The notes under the pieces are model-generated. The model was not told where the DNA came from. It saw only the letters and a list, made by a program, of their open reading frames with translations, and ran no database searches. DNA of 64,000 nucleotides from DYGA01 sp964540695. Its GTDB lineage: Bacteria > Patescibacteriota > Patescibacteriia > S139-126. Position 1 is the stretch's first letter, and every line of letters begins with the position of its first letter. The translations under genes were made by a program, and so were the position numbers. Shown here piece after piece: positions 33,511 to 42,494 of this stretch. The stretch is taken from NCBI GenBank assembly GCA_964540695.1, contig CAZINS010000003.1, positions 1 to 64,000 of the forward strand. Direction: 5' to 3'.

Positions 33511-34582
33511 AAGATGTTTTTAATTTTTTTTGCTCTTTATAATTAGCTAAAGCCAATTTTATTAACTGATCAATAAGCTCGTCATAACTTAAACCGCTTA
33601 TTTGCCATAATCTAGGATACATACTAATTTTTGTAAAACCAGGAATAGTATTTACTTCATTTATATAAAAATTATTATCAATCATAAAAAAATCAACTCT
33701 AGCCATACCACGACAGCCCAGTGCCAAAAATGTTTTTATAGCCAATTCTTGTACTTTTTTAATTTGACTATCATTTAACTCTGCCGGAGCAACTAGAATT
33801 GCTCCTTGATCATCTAAATATTTTGCTTCATAAGAATAAAATTCGTGTTGCGGTACTATTTCACCAGGTAATGATGCTTGTGGTTCTTTGTTGCCTAAAA
33901 CTGCACACTCAATTTCTCTACCAGGAATATATTTTTCAATTAAAACTTTATTATCAAACTGAAAAGCGTCTTTGATAGCTAATTCGAAATCTTTATGATC
34001 TTTGACTTTACTAATACCTACTGATGAGCCTTGGGCAGAAGGTTTCACAAAAAACGGTAGGCCAAAATCTTTAACATACTGATCAAAATTTGCCAAAGCC
34101 TCGTCGCTAGTCAACACCACTTGGTAAGGAGATACTGGCAAAAAATTTGCTTGGATTAGTTTCTTAGCAAAATCTTTATCCATACAAACAGCCGAAGATA
34201 ATACATCTGGACCTACAAAAGGTATGTCTAACAATTTCAATAAACCTTGCAAAGTACCATCTTCTCCATCAGTGCCGTGCACAATCGGAAAAGCAACATC
34301 AAGTTTATTTATTTTTTGTCCATTGGTTAAATCGATTATCTCTCCTCCCTGACTTAGAGCTATATTGATACCGTTGTTTCCCAAAGAAATTTTTTTGGGA
34401 TCTTCTGAATTGATAAAAGCGTTATTAGTTTCATAAAGTCGCCAATTACCACTCTTATCAATACCAAGTAACACTGGTTGATATTTATCAACAGGTAAAG
34501 CATTTAATATGTTTTTGGCTGATTGTAGCGAAACTTCGTGTTCAGCACTACGACCGCCACAAATTATACCTACTACTTTCAT
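33503..34582 (-). CDS. ddl: D-alanine--D-alanine ligase
   Basis: 359 residues, ATP-grasp fold. Motifs: GGRSAEHEVSLQSA at 9-22, FPIVHGTDGEDGTLQG, LPFFVKPSAQGSSVGISKV and YINEVNTIPGFT (metal and D-Ala binding). Makes the D-Ala-D-Ala dipeptide for peptidoglycan. The extended -10 TGCTATCAT lies 6 nt from the ATG, so translation is probably leaderless. Confidence 0.95.
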   Translation of the reverse strand: MKVVGIICGGRSAEHEVSLQSAKNILNALPVDKYQPVLLGIDKSGNWRLYETNNAFINSEDPKKISLGNNGINIALSQGGEIIDLTNGQKINKLDVAFPIVHGTDGEDGTLQGLLKLLDIPFVGPDVLSSAVCMDKDFAKKLIQANFLPVSPYQVVLTSDEALANFDQYVKDFGLPFFVKPSAQGSSVGISKVKDHKDFELAIKDAFQFDNKVLIEKYIPGREIECAVLGNKEPQASLPGEIVPQHEFYSYEAKYLDDQGAILVAPAELNDSQIKKVQELAIKTFLALGCRGMARVDFFMIDNNFYINEVNTIPGFTKISMYPRLWQISGLSYDELIDQLIKLALANYKEQKKLKTSYV

Positions 34583-34588
34583 ATTTTT

Positions 34589-34597
34589 ATGATAGCA
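34589..34597 (-). promoter_or_regulatory. Extended -10 giving a leaderless ddl mRNA
   Basis: Minus strand TGCTATCAT, then 6 nt, then the ATG at 34582. Confidence 0.55.
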
Positions 34598-34608
34598 AAA
34601 ATAATGAT

Positions 34609-35391
34609 TTAAAACAGCTGGGGTTGAAATGAAGACATTTGACCAATAACTTTGACATTTATTATTTTAGCAATGGTAAATATTCTTTCTGCCTTAACAG
34701 TATGATCGTAAGCTTTGACTCTTTCTTGATCCATTGCCCTAATATCAAGCTGACGATTTTCACGTTTTGTGATATTTGCTTCAACTTTTAAATACTCGAT
34801 CTCAACTTGCTGTTGTTGTTTTAGGGCGGTAATTAAAATTTCTTTTATACTTGGGCTAGCGCCCCAAGAAACATTAAAAGGGATTAATTTACCAGTCGAC
34901 TGATACCATAAACGCCCGTGTCTTTGACCATACTCATACAAATCTTTAGTTACTCTTACATCATCTAAACAATATCTTATTAACTTTTCCCAATCACCGG
35001 CATGATAATAAGCGATGGCATCTAGTCCGCTACCAGATTTACCACTATACAAAGTACTCTGAGCTAAACTTTCTAACTTTATTCTAAAACCAATTTGTTT
35101 AACCACTTCTTCTAAAATATCAATATGAGAAATAGATTTTAAATCTAAATTAAAATAGGGTTGCAGAACAGTATTGTCAAAATATTTAGAATTAAAGCCA
35201 ATTAATAATTCAGCTTGTTTAAATAATTCTTCCAACTCTTTGATTTCTGATTCTTTGTATGCCTGGTACTTACCTGATTCATAATCATACACTCCGCAAA
35301 CTGACATACCTAAAAGATGGGCATTTTGGTGCCCACCGACTTCGTCAAAAGTTTTTTTTGTTTCTAAATCAAAAACTATTTTTTTCCCCAT
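34609..35391 (-). CDS. DEDD-family 3'-5' exonuclease (RNase H-like)
   Basis: 260 residues. Exo I DLETKKTF with D8 and E10, Exo II IGFNSKYFD near 88-96, Exo III YCLDDVRVTKDLY near 143-155. This is the predicted exonuclease family associated with helicases (YprB-like). The C-terminal 60 residues are basic and not typical. Preceded 1 nt upstream by a small membrane protein gene; the pair is co-transcribed. Confidence 0.8.
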   Translation of the reverse strand: MGKKIVFDLETKKTFDEVGGHQNAHLLGMSVCGVYDYESGKYQAYKESEIKELEELFKQAELLIGFNSKYFDNTVLQPYFNLDLKSISHIDILEEVVKQIGFRIKLESLAQSTLYSGKSGSGLDAIAYYHAGDWEKLIRYCLDDVRVTKDLYEYGQRHGRLWYQSTGKLIPFNVSWGASPSIKEILITALKQQQQVEIEYLKVEANITKRENRQLDIRAMDQERVKAYDHTVKAERIFTIAKIINVKVIGQMSSFQPQLF

Positions 35392-35392
35392 A

Positions 35393-35641
35393 TTATTCTT
35401 TATCTTCCAGCCAACGCCAATATTTATGATATTTCTTTTTTGAACTCCATACTTGATAAGCCATGATTAAAGAGATAAAAGCTAACCATAAAAAAAATAC
35501 TACTGCCAAAATCACCAACGCTTTGGGAAAAATAAAAATAAGTACTGCCAACAAAAATAAAGTCACCCCTTGGACAAATAGTCCCCAAAACACTGCATCA
35601 ATAGTTTTGGTTAAATGATTGAAAAATTCTTTAGTAATCAT
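35393..35641 (-). CDS. Small two-helix membrane protein
   Basis: 82 residues with two hydrophobic helices (about 18-40 and 43-63) and a basic, Trp/Tyr-rich C-terminus (KKKYHKYWRWLEDKE). No known family. An extended -10 (TGTTATAAT) is about 35 nt upstream. Confidence 0.6.
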   Translation of the reverse strand: MITKEFFNHLTKTIDAVFWGLFVQGVTLFLLAVLIFIFPKALVILAVVFFLWLAFISLIMAYQVWSSKKKYHKYWRWLEDKE

Positions 35642-35702
35642 AATTTAGTATTAATAGCAAAGTTTATTATAACAATTTTTTTTAACATAAACAAATTAAT
35701 AA

Positions 35703-36038
35703 CTAAGCAAAACGAGCCAATAATATTAAAGAAGCTACTGCCAGTAATACGCCGATAATTTCAGAAGCATTTAATGTTTCTTTAAATACAAATACACCTA
35801 CTGCTACCAATAAAATTACAGTGGTTAAAGCATAATAAACTCCCAAAGTAGATAATTTAATATGTTTCATCACAAAAAACCATCCAAATGCAGACAATGA
35901 ATAGACTGATAGGCCTAAAATAAACCATTTGACCAATATATATTTCTGACTATGGCCGGAAAGTTTTATAAAATAGTCTCCCAATACACCAAACACACTC
36001 ATCAATACAACTATAAAAATATAAAAATATTTTGACAT
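35703..36038 (-). CDS. EamA/SMR-like four-helix transporter
   Basis: 111 residues, four membrane helices, with a final helix pattern FVFKETLNASEIIGVLLAVASLILL like the last two helices of drug/metabolite transporters. Size fits half-size (SMR/EmrE-like) members that dimerise. No conserved Glu in helix 1 as in EmrE. Substrate unknown. Monocistronic. Confidence 0.65.
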   Translation of the reverse strand: MSKYFYIFIVVLMSVFGVLGDYFIKLSGHSQKYILVKWFILGLSVYSLSAFGWFFVMKHIKLSTLGVYYALTTVILLVAVGVFVFKETLNASEIIGVLLAVASLILLARFA

Positions 36039-36164
36039 ATAATAATTTTAGCATAGCAAAAATTAATTACTAGTTAATTGACTGATGATTTATTTGTAGT
36101 TACAATTACCTCGCTTTGAGAATTATTCGTAATTCTTAATTCGTAATTCTTAATTCTAGCTCCC

Positions 36165-37229
36165 ATGTCTTTCCAAATCGGTATCGTAGGCCTTCCCAAT
36201 GTCGGCAAATCAACCTTGTTTAACGCCCTAACCAAAAACCAAGCTGATGCCCAAAACTATCCGTTTTGCACTATTGATCCCAATATCGGTGTGGTTGAAG
36301 TACCTGACGAGCGTTTAGAAAAATTAACACTAATTTCTCAGTCACAAAAAACCATCCCAACTATCATTGAATTTGTAGATATTGCTGGTTTAGTTAAAGA
36401 TGCTCACAAAGGTGAAGGTTTGGGAAATAAATTTTTATCTCATATACGTGAAGTAGACGCTATTGTCGAAGTGGTGAGAAATTTTCATGATTCCAATATT
36501 ATTCATGTGACAGGAAAAATTGATCCTGAGTCAGACAAAGAAACAATTAATTTAGAACTGGTTTTTGCTGATTTAGAAACAGTCACAAAACGCCTCAGTA
36601 AAACCATAGCTCAAATGAAAGGACCACATGATAAATTACTTGATCAAGAAAAAATATTGTTGGAAAAAATAAAATTAGTTTTAGAACAAGGTCAGTGGGT
36701 TAGCACCTTATCATTTAATGAAGAAGAAAATAAAATCATTAAATCACTAAATCTGCTTACCACTAAACCATTATTTTATGTTTACAATGTAGCTGAAGAA
36801 GACTTAAAAAAAGAAATTAAATTACCACCAAATACCATAAAAATTTGTGCTAAACTAGAAGCAGAGCTCACCGAACTAACTGACGAAGAAATGAGAAACT
36901 ATTTAAAGGAAAGTGGTATTACTGAAACTGGACTTGATAAACTTATAAAAACTTCCTACCAAATTCTAAATTTAATTACTTATTTTACCTCTGGCCCCAA
37001 AGAATCACGTGCCTGGACAGTAACGGCCGGCACTAAAGCACCTCAAGCGGCTGGGGTAATTCATACTGATTTTGAACATGGTTTTATCCGTGCTGAGGTT
37101 ATTTCTTACCAAGATTTTGTTGACTACAATGGTGAATTGGGCGCAAAAAACAACGGCAAACTGAGAATTGAGGGTAAAGAATATGTGGTGCAAGACGGCG
37201 ACGTGATGCACTTTCGGTTTAATGTTTAA
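36165..37229 (+). CDS. ychF: Ribosome-associated ATPase YchF
   Basis: 354 residues, OBG family. G1 GLPNVGKSTLFN at 8-19, G3 DIAGLVKDAHKGEGLGNKFL near 67-86, and YNVAEEDL in place of the usual NKxD, which explains ATP preference in this family. C-terminal TGS domain with AWTVTAGTKAPQAAGVIHTDFEHGFIRAEV. Near-universal; acts in translation and stress response. Confidence 0.96.
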   Translation: MSFQIGIVGLPNVGKSTLFNALTKNQADAQNYPFCTIDPNIGVVEVPDERLEKLTLISQSQKTIPTIIEFVDIAGLVKDAHKGEGLGNKFLSHIREVDAIVEVVRNFHDSNIIHVTGKIDPESDKETINLELVFADLETVTKRLSKTIAQMKGPHDKLLDQEKILLEKIKLVLEQGQWVSTLSFNEEENKIIKSLNLLTTKPLFYVYNVAEEDLKKEIKLPPNTIKICAKLEAELTELTDEEMRNYLKESGITETGLDKLIKTSYQILNLITYFTSGPKESRAWTVTAGTKAPQAAGVIHTDFEHGFIRAEVISYQDFVDYNGELGAKNNGKLRIEGKEYVVQDGDVMHFRFNV

Positions 37230-37250
37230 AAACCACATTTAAATGGGACT

Positions 37251-37547
37251 CTATTTTTGAGTCCCAATAAAACTGATAGCTTTTTTTATTTCTTCTATTG
37301 AAGAAAAAAATAAAATAAACAACACTTTGTCTCTATCCTTACCAAAAACTGGTGAGGTTGGTTTATTTGCAGCCATTAAATTTTCGCAATTGAATTTATT
37401 TTTTATTTGTCTATAAAGACAATTCAATTTATTGGCCTTATCTTTGCCAATAGCAATAGTCAATAAATAGCCAACTGACAACTCTTCGTAATCCAATTCA
37501 AAAACGATTTTTTTATTAACCGAGTTTATTAATGCTAATATCTCCAT
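37251..37547 (-). CDS. Hypothetical protein
   Basis: 98 residues, no recognised domain; two Cys, and a C-terminal part LFILFFSSIEEIKKAISFIG. Good ribosome site (AAAGGAG). A hairpin GGGACTC/GAGTCCC between it and ychF (about 37243-37264) could end both transcripts. Confidence 0.62.
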   Translation of the reverse strand: MEILALINSVNKKIVFELDYEELSVGYLLTIAIGKDKANKLNCLYRQIKNKFNCENLMAANKPTSPVFGKDRDKVLFILFFSSIEEIKKAISFIGTQK

Positions 37548-37615
37548 TACTCACTCCTTTTTTATGTACAAAATTTTAAATAGCATAAACAAAAAAATAA
37601 TATTTGTCAATAAAA

Positions 37616-37638
37616 AGAGGTCTAAATTTTAGACCTCT
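37616..37638 (-). terminator. Terminator of the pgsA-like operon
   Basis: AGAGGTCTAAA pairs with TTTAGACCTCT; it overlaps the last codons of the gene ending at 37629. Confidence 0.65.
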
Positions 37639-38168
37639 GTTAAATGATTTTTAAAAATAAAATAACGCTGACTATAGATAAACATTACTGTTAAAATGGC
37701 AACTGTCATTAAAACCTGAAAAACAAGAATTAATTCTTCTACTTGGTAGAAGTGAATAATTAAACATAAGGCAATAACCAAAGTTGCAAATTTTCCTGCC
37801 CAATTGGCTGACGGGACGTCTACCTGATGTTTATATCTAAGCAACAAGCCACCAAACAAAATAAATATATCTTTGGCAATAATAAAAATAAACAACCATA
37901 AAGGCACGAATCCGTAAAGATAAAGTGTAATTATTATAATACCAATGCCAATTTTATCAGCGATAGGGTCTAAAATAATCCCTAAACGAGAAATTGCCTG
38001 CCACTTTCTGGCTAAATACCCATCCAACAAATCTGTCAGGGAACCAATTAGAGCAAAAATAAAAAATAACAAACTATCATTTATAGTAATGGAATGTGCG
38101 ATTATTAAACTAATCGGGATCCGAGAAATACTAAGTAAATTTGGAATTTGTTTTTTAAAAGAACTCAT
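37629..38168 (-). CDS. CDP-alcohol phosphatidyltransferase (PgsA-like)
   Basis: About 179 residues, several membrane helices, with the family motif DLLDGYLARKWQAISRLGIILDPIADK (DGx2ARx8Gx3Dx3D) near 44-71. Such enzymes move a phosphatidyl group from CDP-diacylglycerol to an alcohol, here probably glycerol-3-phosphate. Together with PlsY it points to phospholipid synthesis. I start at the ATG at 38168 because AGGAGG lies just before it; the upstream GTGs are in the ribosome site. Confidence 0.88.
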   Translation of the reverse strand: MSSFKKQIPNLLSISRIPISLIIAHSITINDSLLFFIFALIGSLTDLLDGYLARKWQAISRLGIILDPIADKIGIGIIIITLYLYGFVPLWLFIFIIAKDIFILFGGLLLRYKHQVDVPSANWAGKFATLVIALCLIIHFYQVEELILVFQVLMTVAILTVMFIYSQRYFIFKNHLTEV

Positions 38169-38201
38169 CACCACCTCCTGTAAATTATTAATTAAAATAT
38201 C

Positions 38202-39356
38202 TTACTCAGCTTTATTGCTATTGTCAAATGGTAGTTTATAAGCAAAAGGCAATTTAATATTTTGCAAAATATCTTCACTTTCAGTTAGATTGGCAAAGCG
38301 CGGACGAAAATTTTCTTCAATGATTACTGGTCGTAATATCACTTTGGTTATTTTATTATCTGTTACCTGCAAACTAACCACTAAACCTTGGCTGGTTTCG
38401 GTGGACCAATTTTGATCAAAAATTAAATTACCCAAAGAATAAAAAATATATTTACCCAGATATTCTTCAGTATCCTGAATCCAGTGCGGATGATGACCAA
38501 TTACCACATCAGCCCCTGCTTCAATAGCCGCATGGGCAAAATTTATTTGTTCTTGATTGGGACTACGGGTATATTCAATACCACCGTGAAACATGGCCAC
38601 GATAAAATCGACTTTAGCTTCTTTTAATTCCGCTATTGCTTGTTCTAATTTTTCTAAATCATAAATTGCGATACCTGGGTTATTATCTTCTGCGGCATAC
38701 CAAGGAACATCATAACTTTGACCCACTAACCCCACTCGCCAGTCATCAATTTCAATAATTTTCCCTTGATAAGCAGTTTGTTTATTTAATCCAGCACCAA
38801 CGTATGATATTTTATTTTCATCTAATAATTCAAAGGTATAATCAATACCATCAACTCCAGCATTACCAAAATGGTTATTGGCTAAATGTACTGTGTCAAT
38901 TCCTGCTTGTTGCAGACCCTTCATATTTTCTGGTTTAGCTCGAAAAGTCATGCCTTCAGTCGGATAGGGATCGCTAGATGCAAAAGGTGATTCTAAATTA
39001 ATTACTGCCAAATCAGCTTTACTAAATTGTAAAGCAATATTTTCCCAAGCAGCCAAATAAGAATTATATTTTTCTTGTTGTGTTTGCACATGCCTTGATA
39101 ACATCACATCACCGCCAAATATAAGATTATATGTTTTACTTTTTACCACTGGCTGATTTAATACTTGTACGGATTTCAATTGATTGTAACTTGATAAAAC
39201 TGAGACGTTAAAAAAAGGGTGACTTAAAATATTTAAAAAATAATACACCGTATAAAAACAAAGAAAAAACAATGCCAACAATAAAACAATTAAACTTATT
39301 CTAAATTTTTTGCCAGCAAGTAATTTCTCTACCCACTTTTTGTCCTGGTCTTGCAT
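38202..39356 (-). CDS. CapA-family metallophosphoesterase-like membrane protein
   Basis: 384 residues. Membrane helix near 20-42, then an extracytoplasmic PGA_cap domain: LIFGGDVMLSRHVQ, INLESPFA, LANNHFGNAGVDG, VAMFHGGIEY and VIGHHPHWIQDTEEYLGKYIFYSLGNLIFDQ. CapA proteins take part in poly-gamma-glutamate or related envelope polymer handling; no capBC genes are present. Its first 56 nt overlap the methyltransferase gene upstream. Confidence 0.9.
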   Translation of the reverse strand: MQDQDKKWVEKLLAGKKFRISLIVLLLALFFLCFYTVYYFLNILSHPFFNVSVLSSYNQLKSVQVLNQPVVKSKTYNLIFGGDVMLSRHVQTQQEKYNSYLAAWENIALQFSKADLAVINLESPFASSDPYPTEGMTFRAKPENMKGLQQAGIDTVHLANNHFGNAGVDGIDYTFELLDENKISYVGAGLNKQTAYQGKIIEIDDWRVGLVGQSYDVPWYAAEDNNPGIAIYDLEKLEQAIAELKEAKVDFIVAMFHGGIEYTRSPNQEQINFAHAAIEAGADVVIGHHPHWIQDTEEYLGKYIFYSLGNLIFDQNWSTETSQGLVVSLQVTDNKITKVILRPVIIEENFRPRFANLTESEDILQNIKLPFAYKLPFDNSNKAE

Positions 39357-40509
39357 ATTGTAAATTATTTCTACTATTTAATTGATATGTATTTAATAAC
39401 TCTTTGGTTAAGGGAGTAATTTTTTTAAAACCAATTTTTTCTACTGCCTGTTCGATATCTAAATATTTAGTAGCAAAAAAAACCGGCCAAATCATTACTA
39501 CTCGACAGTTGATTTTTAATAAATTGTAAAAAACTTGGTAAGACTGAATGTAGAGTTTTTTCAGTCTAGCCAATTCTATTACTTGATTACTTTGATTTAA
39601 ATCAGATCGGCCTAAATCTGGCTCAGTCACAATTGCACTAATGCTTTCTGGTTCAATAAATTTAGTTAACTCGGCAATACTCGCTTGCACTAATTTAACA
39701 TTATTTGCTAATAGGTTGTATCTTTGTTCTAACCAAATTAAATTTTTTTGCGTATCATTTATAGCTTTGGCTGAGATATCACTACCAATTAAATGTTTTC
39801 TTTGTTGCCATAAAGCTTCTTGTAGTATAGTACCAGAGCCACAAAACGGGTCTAAAATTAAATCATTATGATTGGCCTGACTTAAATTCAACATGATTTG
39901 TGCTAATTTTGGTGGAATCATTCCGCTATAATCATCTCTATGAGGACGACCGTAATCACGTTCACTTAAATTATCAAATGGTTGTACCGCCATGGTTTTT
40001 CCTAAAAAATAACTATCTTGATGATTGATGATTATTATTTCTGCGCCAACATCACTTAGTAATTTATTTTTAATTACTACTACGGCTGATAAATTGACTT
40101 GCCTGCTAGTAACTAAACGTGCGGTTTTATTTTTTTCTTTTAACATCTTTTTCATCTTTAAACCAAGATGAAAAACATTAGTTGATAACTTATTTTTCAA
40201 TTTAGTTGGATATAAAGATAATCCAAAAAATACTTTTTCTCCCGCTGGTAAAATATCTTGTATTTGTTCAATAGTCGGAAAATCATTTAGTGTTTTTTTG
40301 ATTTGACCAAATTTTATACTTCCACCAATAAACTCCAAAATGTTTAAATTTAATCTATTATTTGTGGCAATAATTAAATAATCACTACTAGCAGCTAATA
40401 CCGAAAAATCATATTTTAGTGAAGTTAAATAAGCCAATATTTCCGCGACTGACAGAGCCGGATGATTGCCTAATATAAAAAAATAATTATTTACACTTGA
40501 CTGATTCAT
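39301..40509 (-). CDS. Trm11/Trm-G10-like tRNA guanosine methyltransferase
   Basis: 402 residues. The N-terminal half is a poorly conserved THUMP-like region. The C-terminal Rossmann methyltransferase has LILDPFCGSGTILQEAL near 220 and IGSDISAKAINDT. In the catalytic position it has VTEPDLG instead of the DPPYG of Trm11. This family makes N2-methylguanosine at tRNA position 10 in archaea and eukaryotes. The altered motif makes the exact base uncertain. First gene of an operon with capA-like and pgsA-like genes. Confidence 0.75.
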   Translation of the reverse strand: MNQSSVNNYFFILGNHPALSVAEILAYLTSLKYDFSVLAASSDYLIIATNNRLNLNILEFIGGSIKFGQIKKTLNDFPTIEQIQDILPAGEKVFFGLSLYPTKLKNKLSTNVFHLGLKMKKMLKEKNKTARLVTSRQVNLSAVVVIKNKLLSDVGAEIIIINHQDSYFLGKTMAVQPFDNLSERDYGRPHRDDYSGMIPPKLAQIMLNLSQANHNDLILDPFCGSGTILQEALWQQRKHLIGSDISAKAINDTQKNLIWLEQRYNLLANNVKLVQASIAELTKFIEPESISAIVTEPDLGRSDLNQSNQVIELARLKKLYIQSYQVFYNLLKINCRVVMIWPVFFATKYLDIEQAVEKIGFKKITPLTKELLNTYQLNSRNNLQYARPGQKVGREITCWQKI

Positions 40510-40571
40510 ATATTTTGTGATAATTTATCCATACCTAAATTGTACCCAAAATAATAATAATTAACCAACCT

Positions 40572-40611
40572 CTGCCTATTTAGGAGGCAGTCCACCGATG
40601 TTATATCGGTG
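40572..40611 (+). promoter_or_regulatory. Two-hairpin leader of rpsF
   Basis: CTGCCT/AGGCAG (40572-40590) is followed by CACCGAT/ATCGGTG (40593-40611), 20 nt before the rpsF ATG. Many bacteria carry an S6:S18-binding RNA with a conserved CCG in this leader, and the operon here contains both rpsF and rpsR. Whether CCG is correctly placed needs folding. Confidence 0.45.
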
Positions 40612-40630
40612 CGAACCAAAGGAAAAAAAT

Positions 40631-41107
40631 ATGTCACAATATTACGAATTTTTAGGAATTATTCCCGGCACTTTAGCTGAAAATGAGGTGCCAGCTGTAA
40701 TTAAAAAAATTACAGATTTTTTTATTGCTCAAAAAGGAGAAGTAACCTACCAAGATAATTTCGGTAGAAAAAAAATGGCCTACCCGGTCAAACACCTCCG
40801 TCATGGTTATTACTTTCTACTAGAATTAAATTTAATACCAGAAAAATTAAAAAGTATAGAAGAAAAATTAAAAATTGATGAAAATTTATTGAGATTTATT
40901 TTCATTAAAACTAAACCAAAAACAAGGGAAGAAAGAGAAAAAGAAAAAACTAGAATGCAAGCTTATCCAGAAAAAGATAAAAGAGAAAGAGGCAATAAAG
41001 ATAGAGGAAACAAAGAAGTTGCTGGCTCAGATAAATTACAAAATAAAATTTCTTTAGATGAATTGGATAAGAAGTTAGATGAAATTTTATCTGATGAAAA
41101 AATTTAA
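40631..41107 (+). CDS. rpsF: Ribosomal protein S6
   Basis: About 158 residues. The S6 fold occupies 1-95 (YYEFLGIIPGTLAE, GRKKMAYPVKHLRHGYYFLLEL). A charged, Lys/Glu-rich tail of 60 residues follows, longer than usual. The start at 40631 is chosen because AAAGGA precedes it and the protein then begins MSQYYEF; an ATG at 40598 lies inside a leader hairpin. First gene of rpsF-ssb-rpsR. Confidence 0.94.
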   Translation: MSQYYEFLGIIPGTLAENEVPAVIKKITDFFIAQKGEVTYQDNFGRKKMAYPVKHLRHGYYFLLELNLIPEKLKSIEEKLKIDENLLRFIFIKTKPKTREEREKEKTRMQAYPEKDKRERGNKDRGNKEVAGSDKLQNKISLDELDKKLDEILSDEKI

Positions 41108-41128
41108 TTTATACTTAAATTTAATCAT

Positions 41129-41566
41129 ATGAATTTAAATAAAGCTATGGTTATCGGGAATCTTACCCGAGATCCTGAAACAAGAACTACTCCTCAAGGC
41201 ACCAATGTCACCTCTTTTTCTGTTGCCACTAATTATGTTTGGAATGATGCCAATGGTAGTCGTCAAGAAAAAGTTGAATACCATAATATAGTCGCTTGGA
41301 GAAAACTTGGAGAAATTTGTGCTCAATATTTAACTAAAGGAAGTAAAGTTTATATTGAAGGCAGATTGCAAACAAGAAGTTGGGATGATCAACAAGGCAA
41401 TAAAAAATATCGTACTGAAATTATTGCTGAAAATATGATTATGTTAGATAGACCTGGCAACAATCAAACTTACAGCAACTCTCCTGCCAAAAACAACTCC
41501 GCTGATGAATTTAATCAACCTGAAGCTGCGGAAGAAGAAATTAATGTTGATGAAATACCTTTTTAA
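41129..41566 (+). CDS. ssb: Single-stranded DNA-binding protein
   Basis: 145 residues. OB fold 1-105 with MNLNKAMVIGNLTRDPETR and WRKLGEICAQYLTKGSKVYIEGRLQTRSW. A disordered Asn/Ser-rich linker follows and the acidic tip ends DEIPF, the protein-interaction tail. Lies between rpsF and rpsR as usual. Confidence 0.97.
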   Translation: MNLNKAMVIGNLTRDPETRTTPQGTNVTSFSVATNYVWNDANGSRQEKVEYHNIVAWRKLGEICAQYLTKGSKVYIEGRLQTRSWDDQQGNKKYRTEIIAENMIMLDRPGNNQTYSNSPAKNNSADEFNQPEAAEEEINVDEIPF

Positions 41567-41574
41567 AATAATAT

Positions 41575-41802
41575 ATGAATAAAAAACCAATTGTCGAAAA
41601 ACCTAGAGCTTGTTATTTTTGTGTCCATAATATTAAAGAGATTGATTATAAACACACTGAATCAATCCGCCGTTTTACTTCATCTTATGGCAAAATAGTC
41701 CCACGCCGTAAATCAGGCGTTTGTGACACTCACCAAAGAAAACTATCACAAGCTATCAAACGTGCTCGTTTTATGGCTCTTTTGCCATACACCACTCGTT
41801 AA
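41575..41802 (+). CDS. rpsR: Ribosomal protein S18
   Basis: 75 residues. Contains the S18 core IDYKHTESIRRFTSSYGKIVPRRKSGVCDTHQRKLSQAIKRARFMALLPYT. Two Cys in CYFCVH near the N-terminus suggest a zinc-containing variant, with the Cys/His at CDTHQ. Follows ssb by 8 nt. Confidence 0.96.
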   Translation: MNKKPIVEKPRACYFCVHNIKEIDYKHTESIRRFTSSYGKIVPRRKSGVCDTHQRKLSQAIKRARFMALLPYTTR

Positions 41803-41895
41803 TAATAGTTTAGACTTATCAACTTTTAGCTTATAAAATTATTATTTAATTTTAATTTTTACTTTATTCTTAATTCTTTATTTTAATTTTATTTT

Positions 41896-42453
41896 ATGTT
41901 AGAAATGTCAGAAATTAAACTTGGACGCGTACTGGAAATTGATAGTGCACCTTACGTAGTACAATTTACTCAACATATCAAAGTTGCTCGTAGTGGTGCA
42001 ACCTTACGTACAAAACTTAAAAATCTTATTACTGGTCAAGTTATAGAAAAATCTTTCAACGGTGGTGATAAAATCAAAGAAGCAGATATCCAAAGAAAGA
42101 AAGCTTCTTTTCTTTACTCTGACAATGATGGTTATCACTTTATGGACGGCATAACTTATGAACAATTTACCTTGAATAGTGAAGATATGATTGAGATGAT
42201 TAAATATTTAAAAGAAGGCTTAGAGGTGGATGTATTGCTTTATAACAACAAACCAGTTTCAATTTCCTTACCTACTAAAATAGAATACTTGGTAACTGAT
42301 GCCCCGCCTGGAGTAAGAGGAGATTCCGCTGGATCAGTAACTAAACAAATTACTTTAGAAAACGGTTTAACTATCCAAGCCCCGATGTTCATAAATCCAA
42401 ATGACAAAATAAGAGTAAATACCGATACTGGTGAATATGTAGAAAGAGTCTAG
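41896..42453 (+). CDS. efp: Elongation factor P
   Basis: 185 residues, three domains: KOW-like N domain, then RTKLKNLITGQVIEKSF, then the conserved end TDAPPGVRGDSAGSVTKQITLENGLTIQAP. The tip loop that enters the peptidyl-transferase centre reads HIKVARSGATLRTK, with Arg32 at the modified position and no Pro-Gly. EF-P relieves stalling at polyproline. The start may be the ATG at 41896 or 41905. No modifying enzyme (EpmA, EarP, YmfI) is in the window. Confidence 0.95.
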   Translation: MLEMSEIKLGRVLEIDSAPYVVQFTQHIKVARSGATLRTKLKNLITGQVIEKSFNGGDKIKEADIQRKKASFLYSDNDGYHFMDGITYEQFTLNSEDMIEMIKYLKEGLEVDVLLYNNKPVSISLPTKIEYLVTDAPPGVRGDSAGSVTKQITLENGLTIQAPMFINPNDKIRVNTDTGEYVERV

Positions 42454-42465
42454 CTAATATAATTT

Positions 42466-42492
42466 AAAAAACCCCCAAGTTATGGGGGTTTT
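42466..42492. terminator. Bidirectional terminator efp/recA
   Basis: AAAACCCCC and GGGGGTTTT around AAGTTAT between convergent efp and recA. Confidence 0.85.
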
Positions 42493-42494
42493 AT

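Noticed and set aside
40598..40630. Upstream ATG for ribosomal protein S6
   Set aside because: It lies inside a leader hairpin, and the ATG at 40631 has a ribosome site and the normal S6 N-terminus.
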